A stretch of DNA of 64,000 bases from an uncultured Rhodospirillaceae bacterium (GTDB lineage Bacteria; Pseudomonadota; Alphaproteobacteria; Azospirillales; Azospirillaceae): NCBI GenBank assembly GCA_937927415.1, contig CALBDS010000003.1, forward strand, positions 186,001 to 250,000, read 5' to 3'. Below, one piece after another: positions 61,501-64,000 of this stretch (positions are counted from its first letter, which is position 1; each line of letters begins with the position of its first letter). The position numbers were made by a program, and so were the translations under genes. The notes under the pieces were generated by a model that saw nothing but the letters and a program-made list of their open reading frames with translations, was not told the DNA's origin and made no database searches.

Positions 61501-61695
61501 GCGCGACGCCCGCACCCGCTCCACCATCCCCGCCGCGGCCGTGCCGATGCGCCGCCGGGCGTCGTCGGCCAGGGTGGCGAGCGGCAACAGCGACTCCACC
61601 ACCGCGGTTTCATCGGCACGGTAGAGCGCGTTCACCGCGGCGCGGCTGCCGCGGGTGTGGAGGGGGTCGACGGCGGGGGGGATGGTGGCGGGCAT
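58549..61695 (-). CDS. putA: Bifunctional proline dehydrogenase / L-glutamate-gamma-semialdehyde dehydrogenase
   Basis: This 1048-residue enzyme oxidises proline to glutamate. After an N-terminal helical arm, the FAD-dependent PRODH barrel (about 190-460) contains RLMIRLVKGAYWDAEIKRAQ and RKASTDVSYLACAHRLL. The aldehyde dehydrogenase part (about 500-1040) has ETGGQNAMIVD (glutamate) and FRSAGQRCSALRVLFV (catalytic cysteine). It lacks the N-terminal ribbon-helix-helix, so it is a type A PutA that cannot repress itself. An Lrp/AsnC regulator is divergently transcribed across 133 bases and is the likely controller. The C-terminus ends LVSLTEE. Confidence 0.97.
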   Translation of the reverse strand: MPATIPPAVDPLHTRGSRAAVNALYRADETAVVESLLPLATLADDARRRIGTAAAGMVERVRASRTRFGMLDAFLAEFGLSTKEGVALMCLAEALLRIPDAETADSLIRDKIGTADWTAHLGKADNLFVNASTWALMLTGKVVRLDDADIRQPQGFLDRLVSRAGEPVIRQAMVQAMRILGRQFVTGRTIQEALARAVDKEKLGYRYSYDMLGEAARTMADADHYWDIYSAAIAGVGAAMNGRSWRDGPGVSVKLSALHPRYEEGNRDRVIAELTPRLLDLALKAKAAGIHLTVDAEEADRLDLSLDVIERVFLNPALDGWEGFGLVVQAYQKRAYPLIGWLEGLARQAGRRLMIRLVKGAYWDAEIKRAQERGLDGYPVFTRKASTDVSYLACAHRLLGLRDVIYPMFATHNATTVAAVMEMAGDRVGYEFQRLHGMGEPLYHQIVSPDMPVRVYGPVGTHEDLLAYLVRRLLENGANSSFVNRIQDEHFPVSEIVADPVARTAALAAKPHPRIPLPVKLYGAERHNSAGLDLSDPAVIDGLTADMRTAWDAPWEAAPIIGGETLAGAARPVTDPADRRRTVGAVVEADAGTVARALERAASGFRGWSARDVAERAACLDRAADAMEAQRAALMALLVREAGKTIPDALAEVREAVDFCRYYAAQARSGFTPRVLPGPTGERNELRLSGRGVFVCISPWNFPLAIFMGQVAAALVAGNAVIAKPAEQTPLIAARAVRILLESGVPGDALHLLPGHGAVVGAALVADRRVAGVAFTGSTDTARTIARGLLDRGGAIVPLIAETGGQNAMIVDNSALPEQVVDDVVTSAFRSAGQRCSALRVLFVQDGIAPKVIRMLQGAAAELRLGDPGVLSTDIGPVIDAEALSGLTAHVERMKREATVLIGGTPPDACANGTFLAPHAFEIDSLDRLEREVFGPVLHVVRWSHGHLDRVLEAIEATGYGLTLGVHTRIDRTARTIAARMPVGNIYVNRNMIGAVVGVQPFGGEGLSGTGPKAGGPHYLHRFAAERTVTVNTTAAGGNTSLVSLTEE

Positions 61696-61757
61696 GGGGC
61701 GTCCGGGCGGATGGGGTGGCGACGAATGACGTTCACTCTATCGGCTGATCTTGCGTA

Positions 61758-61780
61758 TGTGGTACGGAAGTATTCCCACA
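61758..61780. promoter_or_regulatory. Inverted repeat between putA and the Lrp/AsnC gene
   Basis: TGTGG (61758-61762) and CCACA (61776-61780) form perfect arms in the 133-base divergent gap. The spacing (13 bases) suits a dimeric Lrp/AsnC half-site arrangement. It is a candidate operator for proline-dependent control of putA; the pattern is short and could be chance. Confidence 0.35.
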
Positions 61781-61828
61781 AAACAGAATAGGAAGGCCAA
61801 TTTCGGCCCTCTCTCCCGAAGAATCGTC

Positions 61829-62317
61829 ATGAATGCCCACACCCCCGACCCGACCGACATCCGCATCCTGCGTGAACTGCAAAACGACGGGCGCCTGACC
61901 AATGTGGAGTTGGCGCGCCGGATCAACCTCAGCCCCGCCGCCTGTCTGGAGCGGGTGAAGCGCCTGACCGCGGAGGGGTTCATCCGCGGCTATGCCGCCG
62001 TGCTCGATCCGGGGAAGCTGGGGGCCGGGCTGCTGGTGTTCGTGGAGGTGGTTCTGGACCGCACCACCCCCGACGGCTTCGAGGATTTCAAGCGGGCGGT
62101 CCTGAAGATGCCGCAGGTGATGGAATGCCACATGGTGGCCGGCGGCTTCGATTATCTGGTCAAGGCGCGGGTGCGGGATATGGAGGCATACCGGGAATTC
62201 CTCGGCGCGTTCCTGACCGCCGCCCGCGGGGTGCGCGAAACCCACACCTATGTGGTGATGGAAGAGGTGAAGAACACCACCGCCATCCCCCTGAAAAGCA
62301 CCAGCCCCGCCGGCTGA
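61829..62317 (+). CDS. Lrp/AsnC-family regulator, probable proline-responsive activator of putA
   Basis: This 162-residue regulator has an AsnC-type winged helix-turn-helix (DIRILRELQNDGRLTNVELA, then RRINLSPAACLERVKRL) followed by the RAM ligand-binding domain (LVFVEVVLDR, ECHMVAGGFDYLVKARV). It is divergent from putA, as is putR in several alphaproteobacteria, hence the inferred role. The start is the ATG at 61829; an upstream TTG in the same frame is less likely. The stop codon lies inside a perfect terminator hairpin. Confidence 0.92.
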   Translation: MNAHTPDPTDIRILRELQNDGRLTNVELARRINLSPAACLERVKRLTAEGFIRGYAAVLDPGKLGAGLLVFVEVVLDRTTPDGFEDFKRAVLKMPQVMECHMVAGGFDYLVKARVRDMEAYREFLGAFLTAARGVRETHTYVVMEEVKNTTAIPLKSTSPAG

Positions 62318-62330
62318 CCGGCGGGGCTGG
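62301..62330 (+). terminator. Terminator hairpin overlapping the Lrp/AsnC stop codon
   Basis: CCAGCCCCGCCGG (62301-62313) and CCGGCGGGGCTGG (62318-62330) are a perfect 13-base stem with a CTGA loop. The TGA stop (62315-62317) sits in the loop. No T-run follows, so its efficiency without Rho is uncertain. Confidence 0.6.
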
Positions 62331-62352
62331 CGTGAAACCGGGCGGGGTTAGA

Positions 62353-62492
62353 CCAGCGGCGGGGGGCTTTGACCCGTGCCGCTGGAGGGCCGCGACCGCG
62401 GCCCCGCGGGCTCGTGCCCGCGAAAGCCAAGCGGGCGGATGCCCGCGCCGGCGATTGAGGCGATGGCCTTTGATGGGTCACCATCAAAGGCC
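62353..62492. repeat. Cluster of five palindromes (REP/BIME-like)
   Basis: Between the Lrp/AsnC and ridA genes lie successive inverted repeats: CCAGCGGC/GCCGCTGG (62353-62385), GGCCGCG/CGCGGCC (62388-62403), CGCGGG/CCCGCG (62405-62422), GCGGGC/GCCCGC (62431-62446), and GGCCTTTGATGG/CCATCAAAGGCC (62465-62492, perfect 12-base arms). Such arrays resemble extragenic palindromic elements. The last hairpin may also terminate the minus-strand ridA. Confidence 0.65.
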
Positions 62493-62499
62493 GTTGGCA

Positions 62500-62847
62500 T
62501 CACACCGCCGCCAGGATTTGGATTTCCACCAGATATTCCGGAGCGGCCAGCTTGGCTTCCACGGTGGCGCGGGCCGGCGGGTTGGCCTGATCCACCCACG
62601 GTTCCCACGCGGCGTTCATGGCGGCAAAGGTGCCGATGTCGGCCAGATAGATGGTGGCGGACAGGATCTTGCTCTTGTCGGTGCCGGCTTCGGCCAGCAG
62701 GGCGTCGATCTGGGCCAGGATCTGGGTGGTCTGGGCCGAGACGTCGGCGACGGGGTTGTCCGCCACCTGACCCGCCAGATAGGCGACGCCGTTGTACACG
62801 ACCATCTGGCTCATGCGCGGGCCGGTGTGGAAACGCTTGATCGACAT
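62500..62847 (-). CDS. RidA-family (YjgF/YER057c) enamine/imine deaminase
   Basis: This 115-residue protein fits the RidA family: GVAYLAGQVADNP, ILAQIDALLAEAGTDKSKIL, and the active-site arginine in NPPARATVEAKLAAPEYLVEI. RidA proteins hydrolyse reactive enamines made by PLP enzymes. Its place beside the proline-utilisation genes suggests a role in amino-acid catabolism, but that is only context. The gene is monocistronic. Confidence 0.93.
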   Translation of the reverse strand: MSIKRFHTGPRMSQMVVYNGVAYLAGQVADNPVADVSAQTTQILAQIDALLAEAGTDKSKILSATIYLADIGTFAAMNAAWEPWVDQANPPARATVEAKLAAPEYLVEIQILAAV

Positions 62848-62963
62848 GGGGTAAGGCTCCGGGTTGCGGAAAGAAAGGAAAGAGCGCGCATACGGCCCTG
62901 CCCCGCGCCCGGCGTCAAGGGGGCTTTCGCCGCCCCCGTGACACCGGCCCTCCGTCGGAAGCC

Positions 62964-64000
62964 TTACTTCAGCCCCATGCAGTTGGCGTAATAGGTCACG
63001 GTCGCCGGCCAGTCGGAGAAGATGCCCTCGACCCCGACCTGCTGGGCCAGCACATCCACCAGTTCATAGATCATGCCGTCGTTGTTCACGATGTCGTTGA
63101 TCGTCTTGTAGTAATACCCGCCACCCTTTTGCAGCGGCCCCGAACGCTCCAGCGACCATGTGATGATCTTCAGGCCCGCCGCCTTGGCTTCCTTGGCGTA
63201 AGCCGACGGGGCGATCCGGCCGTTCTCGACCGTCACCAGCAGCGGCAGCGAGGGGGCGATGTAGTTGACCCCCATCGCCTTCAACTCCTTCATCGAGGGC
63301 TTGAAGGTGGCCGGGTCCATGTGGTTGAACGCCTTGTCGGTCTCATCACGCTCATCCAGGAAGATGGCCTGCTTGCCGAACGCCGGTTCGGCCTTGATCC
63401 AATAAAGAATGTCGGACAGGTTGAAGGACTGCGGGAACACATCCTCCGGCGGCACACCGGCGGCCTTGTATTCGTCGATCATCGCCTGGGCATAGTTCTC
63501 CTGGGTCCAGCCGTTGTACGGCATCGGAACCGCCGGGGTCTTGAGTTCCGGGGTGAACTTCAGCCCCTGCGCCTTGACAAGCTGGATGTACTCGGCATGG
63601 GTCATCAGCGTGCCGCCGGCAGCGGCGTACAGGTCGGTGCGCCAGGCGGGGGTGCCCTTCATATAGGCCTCGACCGTGGCCGCCTTGGTGTTGGCGGCAT
63701 CCATCTTGCCGGTCAGGGTCTTGAATTCGGCCAGGGTGATGTCGCTGGTGCGGCATTCGGCGGAGGCCGGCTTGTCCCCCTCGGCCGGGGTGAACGGCTT
63801 GGTGCACTTCTGGGCGAGGCTGGTCGCCAGAATGTTGGTGGTGGTGTGCAGGTCGTTCTGGGCGTGACGGCACACAAGCTGCTTGTCAGCGGTGAACGCC
63901 ACGTCGCATTCCTGGATGCCCACCCCCATACGGGCCGCCGCCCGGTAGGACTGCAGCGTGTGTTCGGGGAACTGCAGCGGTGCGCCACGGTGGGCGATGG
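62964..64000 (-). CDS. Glycerophosphodiester phosphodiesterase (partial, start beyond the right edge)
   Basis: At least 345 residues are present; the N-terminus and any signal peptide are outside the window. The GDPD core is clear at the right edge: IAHRGAPLQFPEHTLQSYRA, then GIQECDVAFTADKQLVCRHA, carrying the two histidines (HRG and CRHA), the EH pair and the E-x-D of the active site. Downstream come TPELKTP (metal ligand) and IITWSLERSG. It hydrolyses glycerophosphodiesters to glycerol 3-phosphate and an alcohol. Cysteines at CTKP, CRTSD and NCMGLK suggest a periplasmic, GlpQ-like enzyme. Confidence 0.92.
   Translation of the reverse strand, partial: IAHRGAPLQFPEHTLQSYRAAARMGVGIQECDVAFTADKQLVCRHAQNDLHTTTNILATSLAQKCTKPFTPAEGDKPASAECRTSDITLAEFKTLTGKMDAANTKAATVEAYMKGTPAWRTDLYAAAGGTLMTHAEYIQLVKAQGLKFTPELKTPAVPMPYNGWTQENYAQAMIDEYKAAGVPPEDVFPQSFNLSDILYWIKAEPAFGKQAIFLDERDETDKAFNHMDPATFKPSMKELKAMGVNYIAPSLPLLVTVENGRIAPSAYAKEAKAAGLKIITWSLERSGPLQKGGGYYYKTINDIVNNDGMIYELVDVLAQQVGVEGIFSDWPATVTYYANCMGLK

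Noticed and set aside
58423..61791. An open frame of 1122 codons on the + strand
   Set aside because: It is antisense to putA and without any domain; a GC-driven shadow.

Overview
The window is high-GC DNA (about two-thirds G+C by eye) from an alphaproteobacterium, most likely Azospirillum or a close relative in the Azospirillales/Rhodospirillales. The pointers are the many chemotaxis and two-component genes, TRAP and TAXI transporters, a bacterial ethylene-receptor-like histidine kinase, and a divergent putA/Lrp-type regulator pair. Genus is an inference; there is no rRNA here to settle it. I saw no tRNA, rRNA, CRISPR array or prophage.

Region 1 (1-10.8 kb) is an iron-siderophore locus on the + strand. 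It holds the end of a TonB receptor, a periplasmic binding protein, a siderophore-interacting reductase, a FecCD permease and its ATPase. After a Fur-box-like site comes a biosynthesis operon: ornithine N5-oxygenase, MbtH-like protein, MbtI/Irp9-type salicylate synthase, alpha/beta hydrolase and salicylate-AMP ligase. The residues point to a salicyl-capped hydroxamate peptide, but no NRPS lies in the window. The operon ends against an IS3-family remnant and a frameshifted IS5-family element (10.8-11.95 kb).

Region 2 (12-23.7 kb) has a zinc-ribbon Ser/Thr kinase with a long unassigned N-terminus, an aldose-epimerase-like protein, a NYN-domain protein, a PAS-GGDEF-EAL protein whose GGDEF motif is degenerate, recO, parC, and an orphan TakP-like TRAP binding protein.

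Region 3 (24-38.5 kb) has a histidine kinase whose membrane domain keeps all seven ethylene/copper-site residues of plant ETR1, with its single-domain response regulator. It continues with a transglutaminase / ATP-grasp-alpha-E pair, a diheme peroxidase, an RlmM-like methyltransferase, a chemoreceptor, an orphan solute-binding protein, an uncharacterised multi-pass membrane protein, and a LYS20-type homocitrate synthase followed by an unknown P-loop NTPase.

Region 4 (38.9-45.2 kb) is one minus-strand operon: HMG-CoA-lyase-like enzyme, CaiB-type CoA-transferase, TAXI binding protein, fused TRAP permease and SMP-30-like lactonase. It reads as uptake, CoA activation and cleavage of an organic acid. 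Two inverted repeats sit in its leader.

Region 5 (45.2-64 kb) has a DUF6065-like protein, a PAS histidine kinase coupled to CheC, a membrane pseudokinase convergent with a PP2C phosphatase, an O-GlcNAc-transferase-like (SPINDLY) protein, an FMN riboswitch with ribB, a Cache chemoreceptor, a YbjN-domain secreted protein, putA with a divergent Lrp/AsnC regulator, ridA, a cluster of palindromes, and a glycerophosphodiester phosphodiesterase cut by the right edge.
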